NCBI GenBank assembly: GCA_046086225.1
Contig: JBJSXF010000030.1
Location: 1 to 41,710, forward strand
DNA from: JBJSXF01 sp046086225
GTDB taxonomy: Bacteria; Actinomycetota; Acidimicrobiia; IMCC26256; PALSA-610
DNA: 41,710 nt
Direction: 5' to 3'
Below, one piece after another: positions 33,027-41,199 of the stretch. The notes beneath the pieces are model-generated. The model saw nothing but the letters and a program-made list of their open reading frames with translations, did no database searches and was not told where the DNA came from. Every line of letters starts with the position of its first letter. Within the stretch, counting starts at the first letter, position 1. The translations under genes were made by a program, and so were the position numbers.

Positions 33027-33914
33027 TCACCAGCCGCGGTCGGCGAGCTTCGTCGCCAGCCCGGCGATCTCGGCGCCGGGCATGGCGTCGCCCAGACCGC
33101 GGGAGACCTTGGCCAAGATCTCGGCGTCCTCGAAGTGGGTCGTCGCCTCCACGATCGCCGCCGCCCGCTTGGCCGGCTCCGACGACTTGAAGATCCCGCT
33201 CCCGACGAATACCGCCTGGGCGCCGAGCTGCAGCACGAGGGCGGCATCGGCGGGGGTCGCGATGCCGCCGGCGCAGAAGAGGGGCACGGGCAGCTCACCG
33301 CGGGCCGCAACCTCCTCGACGAGATCGATCGGGGCCCGGAGCTCCTTGGCCCAGGTGAAGCGCTCCTCGGGACGGGCCGCCGCCAACCGGGCGACGTCGC
33401 CGAGGATCGAGCGCAGGTGGCGGACGGCCTCCACGATGTTGCCGGTGCCCGCCTCGCCCTTGCTGCGGATCATGCAGGCACCTTCGCCGATGCGCCGCAG
33501 CGCCTCGCCCAGGTCGGTGGCCCCGCAGACGAAGGGGACGGCGAAGGCCCACTTGTCGACGTGATGAGCCTCGTCGGCCGGGGTGAGGACCTCGGACTCG
33601 TCGATGTAGTCGACCCCGAGAGCCTGGAGCACCTGCGCCTCGGCGAAGTGCCCGATCCGGCATTTCGCCATCACCGGAATGGTGACCGCGGCCTGGATGC
33701 CCTCGATCATCGCCGGGTCGCTCATGCGGGCGACCCCGCCGTCGCGTCGGATGTCGGCCGGGACGCGCTCGAGGGCCATGACCGCAACGGCTCCGGCATC
33801 CTCGGCGATTCGGGCCTGGTCGGCGTCGACGACGTCCATGATGACGCCGCCCCGCAGCATCTCGGCGAGCCCTCGCTTCACTCGGGCGGTCCCGGTCGTG
33901 CGCTCCTCGGCCAT
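33027..33914 (-). CDS. pdxS: Pyridoxal 5'-phosphate synthase subunit PdxS
   Basis: Makes PLP from ribose 5-phosphate, glyceraldehyde 3-phosphate and ammonia from PdxT. The 295-residue TIM-barrel protein shows LRGGVIMDVVDADQARIAED, VMALERVPADIRRDGGVARM, the active-site region IPVMAKCRIGHFAEAQVL and YIDESEVLTPADE. Also present are RSKGEAGTGNIVEAVRHLR and FVGSGIFKSSEPAKRA. ATG at 33914 has no Shine-Dalgarno, but TACACT ends six bases upstream, pointing to a leaderless transcript. Confidence 0.98.
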   Translation of the reverse strand: MAEERTTGTARVKRGLAEMLRGGVIMDVVDADQARIAEDAGAVAVMALERVPADIRRDGGVARMSDPAMIEGIQAAVTIPVMAKCRIGHFAEAQVLQALGVDYIDESEVLTPADEAHHVDKWAFAVPFVCGATDLGEALRRIGEGACMIRSKGEAGTGNIVEAVRHLRSILGDVARLAAARPEERFTWAKELRAPIDLVEEVAARGELPVPLFCAGGIATPADAALVLQLGAQAVFVGSGIFKSSEPAKRAAAIVEATTHFEDAEILAKVSRGLGDAMPGAEIAGLATKLADRGW

Positions 33915-33920
33915 GGGACG

Positions 33921-33926
33921 AGTGTA
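33921..33926 (-). promoter_or_regulatory. Candidate -10 box for a leaderless pdxS transcript
   Basis: TACACT on the minus strand is followed by CGTCCC and the pdxS ATG. The same spacing is seen for hisS in this window. A purine-rich ribosome site is missing, which fits leaderless translation. No clear -35 box is visible. Confidence 0.5.
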
Positions 33927-33967
33927 CCGACCCCCTCGCCCCGGCCCCGCACCGTTCGGACCCGGCG

Positions 33968-34990
33968 TCAGGGCTGCGTGGTCACCGGATACGAGTCCTC
34001 GGGGAGCTCCACCCAGGTCTGACCGCGAGTGAGGAGGATCTCGGCACCGCTCGCGTCGAGCAGGCGGGCCGGGCGCTCCGCGTCGGGCCGCGACCAGGTG
34101 CCCTCGATGCGGCGGCCACCGGTGAGTACGAGGAGTCGACCGGATCCCGTGAGTTCGGCCTCGGCCCCGAGTCCCGACGCCGTGCCCCCCGAGTAGCGAG
34201 CCCACATGATCACCACGTTGCGGGGCGCGAGCACCGCGCCGTCGACGACCGTGTCGGGCCGGTCGAAGATCGAGCGGGTGAAGGCCCGGCGGCCGACGTC
34301 CCACGTCCAGGTGACGGCGAAGCCGCTCCGGAACCCGACGACCGCGCTCGCCACCGGAAACCCGCGGCGCGGCGCCAGACCCCGGGGCCGGAACGCGAAG
34401 AGGGCCGGGGGCGGGATCCTCGGACCGCAGCGGCCGTACATCGCGTCGACGCGTGCGTAGAGGTTGTGGGGCGCCCGGCGGGCGCCGTCGCGGAACATGA
34501 GGTCTCCGGCCGAAGTCTCGTCGAGGCGTACGACGGGGGCGGTGGCGATCGAGGCGACCGCGTACGGCGCCCCGCCCGAGTAGGCGAAGACCCCGCCCAC
34601 GGGCCGCACCAGGCTCTGATCGGTCTTGCGCACCGACCGCACCGGACCGACCTTGGTCGGGGCCCGCCCGTTGAACATCGCGGCGAGCCGGGTGATGCCG
34701 CCCTCGACCACTTCCTCGTAGACGACGTCGGCCCGGTCGATGCCGGACTGGGGCCGGGCCATCGGCGTGTTGTCGATCTTCACGGTGACGGCGCACCGCC
34801 GCACGGATTCCGGATCGCCGGGGGCACCGGTGAGCGGGGCGAGCACGGGCGCGACGGTGGTCGTGGTCGTCGTGCGGGCCGGACGCGCCTTCGCGTCCCC
34901 GTCCCCCCGCGAGCAGGCGGCGAGGCCGACCGTGGCCAGGACGAGGACGAGAGCGAGGCCGCGCTTCGGGTTCGGGCCCGCCGACACCAC
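33968..34990 (-). CDS. DUF3048 domain lipoprotein (YerB-like)
   Basis: Exported lipoprotein of about 340 residues and unknown function. A hydrophobic signal ends in a lipobox LAAC (C26), so it should be lipid-anchored on the outer face of the membrane. Six threonines (40-45) and VAPVLAP form a linker. Then comes the DUF3048 domain with VTVKIDNTPMARPQSGIDRA, VVYEEVVEGGITRLAAMF and VGPVRSVRKTDQSLVRPVGG. The C-terminal part has RNVVIMWARY and ILLTRGQTWVEL as in the family. Start is ambiguous: GTG at 34990 is 11 bases after AGGAG, while GTG at 34999 overlaps the htpX stop. It lies 53 bases before pdxS. Confidence 0.9.
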   Translation of the reverse strand: MVSAGPNPKRGLALVLVLATVGLAACSRGDGDAKARPARTTTTTTVAPVLAPLTGAPGDPESVRRCAVTVKIDNTPMARPQSGIDRADVVYEEVVEGGITRLAAMFNGRAPTKVGPVRSVRKTDQSLVRPVGGVFAYSGGAPYAVASIATAPVVRLDETSAGDLMFRDGARRAPHNLYARVDAMYGRCGPRIPPPALFAFRPRGLAPRRGFPVASAVVGFRSGFAVTWTWDVGRRAFTRSIFDRPDTVVDGAVLAPRNVVIMWARYSGGTASGLGAEAELTGSGRLLVLTGGRRIEGTWSRPDAERPARLLDASGAEILLTRGQTWVELPEDSYPVTTQP

Positions 34991-34995
34991 GCCGG

Positions 34996-35901
34996 TCACA
35001 TCTCCTGGAGTGCGCGGATCCGATCCGCGATCGGGGGATGGGTCGCGAAGAGGTGGTTCAGCCGATTCGGTCCCCGCTCGTCGACCGTCTCGAGCGGCTC
35101 CTCGATCCAGAGGTGGGCCGTGGCCTTCGAGGAGGTGCGCACCACGGTGCGATCGTCCTTCAGCTTCTCGAGCGCCGAGACGAGGCCCGGCGGGTAGCGG
35201 GTGAGCTGGACTCCCGAGGCATCGGCGAGGAACTCCCGGTTCCGGCTCACCGCGTACTTCATGAGCGACGCGATGATCGGGGCGAACACCAGGAGTACGA
35301 GGCCGAGCAGGGCGAAGATGGCCGCCGCCGGGTTGTTGCTGCCCCCGTCGTCGTCCCGACCCCGGCCGCCCCAGAACATGAAGCGGAGGAGCACGTCGGA
35401 CACGACGGCGGTGATGCCGACCATCGTGACCGCGATCGTCATGACGAGGATGTCGTAGTTGCGGATGTGACTGAGCTCGTGGGCGAGGACCCCTTCGAGC
35501 TCGACCCGGTTCATCTTGTCCAGCAGCCCGGTCGTGACCGCGATCGCCGCGTGCTTCGGATCCCGGCCCGTGGCGAAGGCGTTGGGCGCGTCGTCCGCCA
35601 CGATGTACAGCCGAGGCTTGGGCAGCCCGCTCGCGATGCAGAGCCCCTCCACCAGATTGTGGTAGCGGGCGTACTCCACCGGATCGGCCGGCACCGCCCG
35701 CGAGAGCGAGAGCGCGACCTTGTCGCTGTTGCGGTACGAGAGGAACGACGAGCCGGCGACGACGACGAGGATCACGGCGAACCCGATCCAACCCCCGGCG
35801 AAGAGGACGTTGACGGCGAGGCCGACTCCGACCAGCAGCAGCACGAAGGCGGCGATGAGCACCGCGGTCCGACGCTTGTTCGCGGCGATCTGCTCGTACA
35901 C
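34996..35901 (-). CDS. htpX: HtpX-family membrane zinc metalloprotease
   Basis: Integral membrane M48 protease thought to clear misfolded membrane proteins. The 301-residue protein begins MYEQIAANKRRT and has two N-terminal hydrophobic segments (about 13-35 and 38-53). LPKPRLYIVADDAPNAFATG is followed by the zinc site HELSH (141-145) in EGVLAHELSHIRNYD. Two further membrane segments follow, then the third ligand in RNREFLADASGVQL. The C-terminal LFATHPPIADRIRAL is typical. GTG at 35901 lies eight bases after the lemA stop; no strong Shine-Dalgarno is visible. Pairing with lemA is common. Confidence 0.95.
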   Translation of the reverse strand: MYEQIAANKRRTAVLIAAFVLLLVGVGLAVNVLFAGGWIGFAVILVVVAGSSFLSYRNSDKVALSLSRAVPADPVEYARYHNLVEGLCIASGLPKPRLYIVADDAPNAFATGRDPKHAAIAVTTGLLDKMNRVELEGVLAHELSHIRNYDILVMTIAVTMVGITAVVSDVLLRFMFWGGRGRDDDGGSNNPAAAIFALLGLVLLVFAPIIASLMKYAVSRNREFLADASGVQLTRYPPGLVSALEKLKDDRTVVRTSSKATAHLWIEEPLETVDERGPNRLNHLFATHPPIADRIRALQEM

Positions 35902-35909
35902 GGGAACGA

Positions 35910-36470
35910 TCAGAACTCGACGCGGGGCACGGCGCTCGCACCCTCGTCGGCCCGGAACCACTCGCGCGGCCCGAACCCGAACATGCCGGCGATCAGATTG
36001 CGGGGGAAGGTCTGGATCGCCGTCTGGTAGCGCTGCACGCTGTCGTTGTAGAACTGCCGGGCGTACGCGATCCGCCCCTCGGTCGCCGTCAGCTCCTCTT
36101 GGAGCGCGAGGAAGTTCGCGTTCGCCTTCAGGTCGGGGTAGGCCTCGGCGAGGGCGAAGAGCCGACCGAGCGCACCCGACAGCGCGTCCTCGGCCCGGGC
36201 CAGGTCGGCGGGACCCGAGGTCTGCTGGGCGTTGACCGCCGCATTCCTGGCGGCCACGACCGACTCGAAGGTCTGGCGCTCGTGGGCGGCGTAGCCCTTC
36301 ACCGTCTCCACCAGATTGGGGATGAGGTCGTGCCGACGCTCGAGCTGGACGCCGATGTCGGACCAGGCCTGGTCGACCCGGTTCCGGCGGGTCACGAGCC
36401 CGTTGTAGAGGCCGGCGAAGACGACGACGGCGAGGACCACCACGACGAGGATGACGATCACGGCGACCAC
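35910..36470 (-). CDS. lemA: LemA family membrane protein
   Basis: A 186-residue protein with one N-terminal transmembrane helix (about 2-20) and a helical-bundle domain outside. Family sequences are YNGLVTRRNRVDQAWSDIGV, QLERRHDLIPNLVETVKGYA, NFLALQEELTATEGRIAYAR and QFYNDSVQRYQTAIQTFPRN. Function is unclear in the family. It precedes htpX by eight bases, the usual lemA-htpX arrangement, and follows the IMPase-like gene by four. Confidence 0.95.
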   Translation of the reverse strand: MVAVIVILVVVVLAVVVFAGLYNGLVTRRNRVDQAWSDIGVQLERRHDLIPNLVETVKGYAAHERQTFESVVAARNAAVNAQQTSGPADLARAEDALSGALGRLFALAEAYPDLKANANFLALQEELTATEGRIAYARQFYNDSVQRYQTAIQTFPRNLIAGMFGFGPREWFRADEGASAVPRVEF

Positions 36471-36474
36471 GGGC

Positions 36475-37416
36475 TCAGTCTACGGACAGCCAGGCCCGAA
36501 GCCGCCCCATCCCGGTCGCCACGGCATCGAGGAGCGCTCCGTGGAGCTCCGGCGATGCCGCGGCGAGCACGGCGATCCCGAATCCGTCGCCCGAGCCGAC
36601 GGCCGGATGATCGGCGATCGACGAGCCGTCGGGCCGGGTCACGACCCCGCCGGCCTCGGTGACGATGAGCGCGGCGGCGGCCACGTCGTAGGGGAAGTTG
36701 GTGCAGATCGCGCCGTCCCCGGCCGCCCGGAACCGGGCCTCGGTCGCCGGAAAGCGCTCCACGACGTGCATGCCGATGTCGACGTAGGCGTCGAGCTGGC
36801 CGGTCACGAGCCGCGTCATGTTGAACGTCGCCGAGCCGAGATCGAAGAAGCCACCGTGCATCGACGAACCGTCGATCAGACGCTCGAGCGCGACGGTGAG
36901 CGGAAGCGCCGGACGCCCGCGCAAGCCGGCCGTCCAGAAGAGCGCCCGGAGGTCGGTGTTGGCCGATCGGCGGATCGGCACGTCGGCCCGCACCCCACCG
37001 CCCCGGCGGGCCGCGAAGACCTGGCCCGACTTGATCTCGTGGACGACCCCGAAGGAGATTTCGCCGAGCCGGGCGTCCTCGCTCGGCGGTGCCACCGCGA
37101 CCGAGACGCAGCAGGACTCGAGTCCGGCCGCCGCCGGCCGGGTGCCGTCGATCGGATCGACGACGAGCACCGCACGCGGCGTGCCGTACGCAACCCAGCC
37201 CCGATCCTCGGAGTAGTACGCGATGTCCCCGGCGGCGGTGCACACCGCGTCGACCGCCGCCTCGGCGATCTCGTCGATCGCCATCGTGACATCACCCCCG
37301 GGCGCGACCCCCACCCCGGTGCGGGCATCGGCGCGACCCAGCGCGGGCGCCACCGCCTCGCGGACGCGAGCCGCGACCTCGAGCGCGAGCGCCTCGACCC
37401 CGGGATCGTCGTTCAC
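36475..37416 (-). CDS. Inositol monophosphatase-family phosphatase, unusual active-site loop
   Basis: A 313-residue member of the IMPase/FBPase metal-dependent phosphatase family. Metal ligands are recognisable: E70 in YYSEDRG, D87 and D90 in VDPIDGT, and a C-terminal aspartate in NFPYDVAAAALIVTEAGG. The signature normally reads DGTxNF, but here DGT is followed by RPAAAGLESC, so the substrate pocket differs from standard inositol monophosphatases. GTG at 37416 overlaps the pimA-like stop by four bases, placing it in the pgsA-acyltransferase-pimA operon. A phosphoinositide or inositol phosphate substrate is plausible from context only. Confidence 0.87.
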   Translation of the reverse strand: MNDDPGVEALALEVAARVREAVAPALGRADARTGVGVAPGGDVTMAIDEIAEAAVDAVCTAAGDIAYYSEDRGWVAYGTPRAVLVVDPIDGTRPAAAGLESCCVSVAVAPPSEDARLGEISFGVVHEIKSGQVFAARRGGGVRADVPIRRSANTDLRALFWTAGLRGRPALPLTVALERLIDGSSMHGGFFDLGSATFNMTRLVTGQLDAYVDIGMHVVERFPATEARFRAAGDGAICTNFPYDVAAAALIVTEAGGVVTRPDGSSIADHPAVGSGDGFGIAVLAAASPELHGALLDAVATGMGRLRAWLSVD

Positions 37417-38486
37417 GACGCGAGCACCCGGGCCCGTTCGTAGCACTCGAGGTACCGAGCCGCGAGCGAGCGCATCGAGAACTCCTCGGCCCGCGCCCGA
37501 CCCGCGGTGACGAGCGCCGTGCGGCGGTCGGCATCGTCGAGCAGTTCGCGGAGCGCCGAACGGAGCGCCACCGGATCACCCGGCGGCACGAGCCGGGCCT
37601 CGCGATCGGCCCGGGCCACGTCGGAGTAACCCTCGATCGCGGTCGCGACGATCGCCGTGTCGGCGGCCATCGCCTCGAGCAGGACGATCCCGAAGGATTC
37701 GCCCCCGAGGGACGGGGCACAGAAGACGGTCGCGCCCCGCAGCCGCGCGTCCCGTTCGCGCTCGCTCACCGGGCCGAGCCACTCCACCCCCGGCACGCCG
37801 CGAGCCCGCAGCTCGTCGCCCTGAGGGCCGGTGCCGATCACCCAGCAGACCGCGTCACGGTCGAGTCCCGCCCAGGCCTCGAGGAGCACCGCGAGCCCCT
37901 TGCGCGGCTCGTGCCGACCCACGAAGCACACGGCGGGCCGGTCGGACGGCGTCGGGGCCACCGCAGCGATGCGCTCCACCTCGATGCCGTTCCACAGCAC
38001 GAGGTACTCGTCACCACCCCAGTGCGCCTCGGCGGTACGGCGGGCCGCATCGGACACCGCGACCCGGAGCGTGAGCCGGGCGGCGACGGAGCGGGCCGCG
38101 GGCCGGAGCCATTGGAGCGGAGCGTCGCCCGAGGAGTGGAACGTGCCGACGATGGGCCCCTCGAACCCGAGGAGCGCGCTCAGGCACGGCCCGGGGACGA
38201 TCGGCTCGTGGAGGTGCACGACATCGGGCTCGATCGAGCGCAAGGCCTCGGCCGTCCGCCGCGCGGTCGCCGGTGTCGTCGCGATCGGGGCCACCGAGCC
38301 GTTCGATTCCCACTCGACCGTGGGCCCCACGCTGACCATGGCCGGATCGGGCGGCGGACCGTCGCACGGAGCGATGATCCGGGCGTCCACCCCGAGGCCG
38401 CGCAGCTCGCGGGCGAGCCCCAGCACCTGACCCTGCACCCCGCCCGGCCGGGACATGGAGTACGGGCAGACCACCGCGACTCTCAT
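37413..38486 (-). CDS. pimA: Phosphatidylinositol alpha-mannosyltransferase, PimA-like (GT4)
   Basis: Transfers mannose from GDP-mannose to phosphatidylinositol, the first step of PIM synthesis, on the cytoplasmic face of the membrane. The 357-residue GT-B protein starts MRVAVVCPYSMSRPGGVQGQ, as PimA does. It has VVHLHEPIVPGPCLSALL, VGTFHSSG, FVGRHEPRKGLAVLLEAW and the donor-site EX7E motif in GGESFGIVLLEAMAA. ATG at 38486 overlaps the acyltransferase stop by four bases. The neighbouring pgsA and acyltransferase support the assignment over other GT4 enzymes. Confidence 0.93.
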   Translation of the reverse strand: MRVAVVCPYSMSRPGGVQGQVLGLARELRGLGVDARIIAPCDGPPPDPAMVSVGPTVEWESNGSVAPIATTPATARRTAEALRSIEPDVVHLHEPIVPGPCLSALLGFEGPIVGTFHSSGDAPLQWLRPAARSVAARLTLRVAVSDAARRTAEAHWGGDEYLVLWNGIEVERIAAVAPTPSDRPAVCFVGRHEPRKGLAVLLEAWAGLDRDAVCWVIGTGPQGDELRARGVPGVEWLGPVSERERDARLRGATVFCAPSLGGESFGIVLLEAMAADTAIVATAIEGYSDVARADREARLVPPGDPVALRSALRELLDDADRRTALVTAGRARAEEFSMRSLAARYLECYERARVLAS

Positions 38487-39376
38487 CGTCCGCTCCCCCG
38501 CTCGCCGCCCCCGCGGTCACTCGGCCAGTTCGGCTGGAGCAGGTGCCACTGCTCGGGCGCAGCGGCGATGAGCCGCTCGAGCCGACCGACGAGATCCTGG
38601 CTGATCCGGGCGATGTCCGCCCGCAGGTCGCCGTCGCGTACGGCCGGCACGGGTTCCCCGACGACGGCCCGGTGCCGCCGCCCCGATCCGAAGTAGACCG
38701 CCGTGGGCAACAGGGCCGCCCCGGTGCGCAAGGCGAGGAGGGCCGGACCGGCGGGCACCGTGGTTGCCTCGCCGAAGAACTCGACCGCCACCCCGTCCCC
38801 GGGCAGGTCACGGTCGCACAGGAGGCACACGATCCGATTGGCCCGCAGGGCCTGGAGCAGCTTCGTGGAGACACCGGGCCCGAGCGGGACGACCTCGAGC
38901 CCCATTGCCGACCGCTGTTCGGCAAACCACTCGAGCAACTCGGGCGGCTCGAGCGCCTCCACCACGGCGAGCATCTCGTGACCCTGCTCGGCCATCCACG
39001 CCGCCGCCCACTCCCAGCCGCCGAGGTGCGGCAACGCGAGGATCACCCCGCGTCCGGCTGCGAGCGCCTCGGTGATGTGTTCGTAGCCCTCGACCGAGAA
39101 GTTCGCTGCGATTGCGCCCCGCCGGGCGTCGGCGGGCAGGTGGAAGAGCTCGAGCCAGTAGCGGCCGTAGGACGCGAACACGTCGTCGACCGAGCGACGC
39201 CCGGCCCGGCCCCGCACCCGCCGCTGGTGCCGGGCCACCATCCGGCGGCGACCCGGCAGGACGTAGCCGGCCACCAGCCCGCCGACGCTGCCGACGACCG
39301 GGACGAGCGCGCCGGGGAGCAGACCCGATGCGCGGGCCGCGGTCCGGTAGGCGAGGACGGTGAGCCGGCCGTTCAC
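38483..39376 (-). CDS. Phosphatidylinositol mannoside acyltransferase, PatA-like
   Basis: Predicted membrane-associated acyltransferase of the LpxL/PatA (HtrB) family that adds a fatty acid to the mannose of PIM1/PIM2. The 297-residue protein has the catalytic H-x4-E motif in ALPHLGGWEWAAAWM (His and Glu). NRIVCLLCDRDLPGDGVAVE and VEFFGEATTVPAGPALLA follow, as in the family. GTG at 39376 is 11 bases after the pgsA stop. The pgsA-acyltransferase-pimA order equals Rv2612c-Rv2611c-Rv2610c of M. tuberculosis (from memory). Confidence 0.92.
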   Translation of the reverse strand: MNGRLTVLAYRTAARASGLLPGALVPVVGSVGGLVAGYVLPGRRRMVARHQRRVRGRAGRRSVDDVFASYGRYWLELFHLPADARRGAIAANFSVEGYEHITEALAAGRGVILALPHLGGWEWAAAWMAEQGHEMLAVVEALEPPELLEWFAEQRSAMGLEVVPLGPGVSTKLLQALRANRIVCLLCDRDLPGDGVAVEFFGEATTVPAGPALLALRTGAALLPTAVYFGSGRRHRAVVGEPVPAVRDGDLRADIARISQDLVGRLERLIAAAPEQWHLLQPNWPSDRGGGERGSGR

Positions 39377-39387
39377 GGGGAGGGTCG

Positions 39388-40092
39388 CTACGGACGGGTG
39401 CGACGGCGCTCGGCCCGCGGTCGGGTCGCCGGCCGTCCGGCGTCGGTGCGGCGGGTGGTGAGCCACTCGCGCAGCGGGGTCGACGGTCCGGCCCGCCGGA
39501 CGTGACCGGACGGGGCCGGGGCAGCGGCCTGCCGCGAAACGATCACGAAGCGCTGGATCGCCGTGAACGCCGTGAGCACGAGCATCACCCACAGCACCGG
39601 GACGACGATGTCGAAGGCGAGGGCCACCCCGAGGAACACGAACCGCTCGGCCCGCTCCATCAACCCGCCCCGGGCGTCGAAGCCGAGCGACTCGGCCCGG
39701 GCCCGTTCGTACGAGACGAGCATCGAGCAGGCGCCGACCGCGAAGGCGAGGAACGGCAGCCGCGACGAGCCGTCGGCGAGATACCAGGCGACGCCGCCGA
39801 AGAGCAACGCGTCGGACACCCGGTCGGTGACCGAGTCGAGGAACGCGCCGCGCGGACCCGCCTTCCCGCTGCGCCGGGCGAGGGCGCCGTCGAGCAGGTC
39901 ACTCACGCCCGACACCACGATGCCGAGCACCGCCCACCAGAGGTGTCCACTCCCGATGAGCACTGCGGTGACGACCGAGCACGCGAGCCCGAAGGCCGTG
40001 AGGAGATCGGGTCCGACGCCGATGCGACCCAAGCCGTCGCCGACGGGGCCGAGCACTCGCTCGACTCCACTGCGCCAACGGCGATCGAGCAT
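39388..40092 (-). CDS. pgsA: CDP-alcohol phosphatidyltransferase, phosphatidylinositol phosphate synthase-like
   Basis: Membrane enzyme of 234 residues that joins CDP-diacylglycerol to an alcohol phosphate; in actinobacteria with this gene order the acceptor is inositol 1-phosphate. The CDP-alcohol motif is complete: DLLDGALAR then GAFLDSVTDRVSD, with four acidic residues. About six hydrophobic helices follow the basic N-terminus. ATG at 40092 with GAGGAGCG upstream is the start; the open frame further upstream is probably not translated. The inositol substrate is inferred from the pimA and acyltransferase neighbours. Confidence 0.93.
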   Translation of the reverse strand: MLDRRWRSGVERVLGPVGDGLGRIGVGPDLLTAFGLACSVVTAVLIGSGHLWWAVLGIVVSGVSDLLDGALARRSGKAGPRGAFLDSVTDRVSDALLFGGVAWYLADGSSRLPFLAFAVGACSMLVSYERARAESLGFDARGGLMERAERFVFLGVALAFDIVVPVLWVMLVLTAFTAIQRFVIVSRQAAAPAPSGHVRRAGPSTPLREWLTTRRTDAGRPATRPRAERRRTRP

Positions 40093-40217
40093 CGCGCTCC
40101 TCGGGGGCTCCTCGGGAAGCGGGCGGAGAGGTCCTTCCCGCACGGACCGGAGACCGCACGGTACCAAACCCCTCTCCTCGGGCCGGGTGACCGCCGGCTA
40201 CGGCCCCGCGCCGCGGA

Positions 40218-40607
40218 TCAGGCCTGCGGCCGCTCGGCGAGCAGGTCGCGAATCTCGGTGAGGAGCAGCTGATCGGGCGTGGGGTCCTGCTCGTCGGGCT
40301 CGGTCCGCATCCGTTCGAGCATCGCTTCCCAGGCCCGCACGACGAAGAAGAGGACGAGCAGGACGAGGCCGAGGTTCACGACCGCATTGAGGAAGTCGCC
40401 GATGAGGAAGACCGAGCCGTTGATCGTGAACCGGATGTCGGAGAAGTTCTGCTTCCCGAACACCGCGGCGGCGACGGCAAGGACGATGCCGTTCGTCAGC
40501 TTGTCGATGACCTCCTTGAAGTAGAGGCCGAGGACGAAGGCAACGCCGACCTGGGCCAGGTTGCCCCGGACGGCGAACTTGCGGAACTCGTGGGTGAACG
40601 TGCGCAC
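40218..40607 (-). CDS. mscL: Large-conductance mechanosensitive channel MscL
   Basis: Pentameric channel that opens on membrane tension to release solutes. The 129-residue protein shows the N-terminal amphipathic helix FTHEFRKFAVRGNLAQVGVA, the pore helix VAFVLGLYFKEVIDKLTNGI, the external loop FSDIRFTINGSVFLIGDFLN, the second helix and a charged C-terminal bundle (LLTEIRDLL). GTG at 40607 has GGAGG with good spacing, so it is preferred over the in-frame GTG at 40628. A 125-base gap separates it from pgsA. Confidence 0.97.
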   Translation of the reverse strand: MRTFTHEFRKFAVRGNLAQVGVAFVLGLYFKEVIDKLTNGIVLAVAAAVFGKQNFSDIRFTINGSVFLIGDFLNAVVNLGLVLLVLFFVVRAWEAMLERMRTEPDEQDPTPDQLLLTEIRDLLAERPQA

Positions 40608-40675
40608 GGTGGACCCTCCTCGGGACACGTCGGATGCCCCGAGCCTCGCGCGTCCGAACCGGGAGCCCCCGCGAC

Positions 40676-41188
40676 TCAGCCTCCCGCCCGACCCCAGTCC
40701 TCGGGGTTGTCCTCGGTGTACAGCCCGAGGATGGTGCCGTCGACGCCGTCGACCTCCACCAGCCCTCGCTGACGCGGCGGCTCCTCGGCGCTGTAGACGA
40801 GGATGCGCCAGGACGGCCGGGACCGCAGCCCGCGCCAGCCGAGTTGGGCCGAGGCGTGGCCGACCGCGAACCCGGCGGCCCGACTCGCCGCCGCCAGCGC
40901 CTCGGTCTGCCCGATCCGCAGCCGCCAGCCCGCCAGCAGGTGGTATGCGGCCGCGAGGAGGAGGAGTCCGCCCCCGGCGACCAAGCCCGAGTTGCCGGCG
41001 GCCAGGCCCGCGGCGACCGCGCCGATCCCGATCACGCCGTAGATCCCGGCCGGGATCCGCCGCCGGGCGATGTCGGGGAACGTGTAGGGGCCGACATACG
41101 CGGTGACGTCGAGGTCCTCCGGGAGGCGGTCGCCACCGGGCGGTGGCGGACCGGACCCCGGATCGACCGTCGCTGCGTCGCCGCTCAT
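40676..41188 (-). CDS. Hypothetical membrane protein
   Basis: A 170-residue protein I do not recognise. It has a proline-rich N-terminus, then PYTFPDIARRRIPAGIYGVI. Two hydrophobic segments follow (about residues 45-65 and 70-88, GVIGIGAVAAGLAAGNSG and GGGLLLLAAAYHLLAG), then a soluble C-terminal domain with SWRILVYSAEEPPRQRGLVE and a final EDNPEDWGRAGG. The coding pattern and tight spacing (11 bases after the HIT gene stop) support it. ATG at 41188 is chosen; the codon before it is GTG. Confidence 0.75.
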   Translation of the reverse strand: MSGDAATVDPGSGPPPPGGDRLPEDLDVTAYVGPYTFPDIARRRIPAGIYGVIGIGAVAAGLAAGNSGLVAGGGLLLLAAAYHLLAGWRLRIGQTEALAAASRAAGFAVGHASAQLGWRGLRSRPSWRILVYSAEEPPRQRGLVEVDGVDGTILGLYTEDNPEDWGRAGG

Positions 41189-41199
41189 CACCGGCGACG

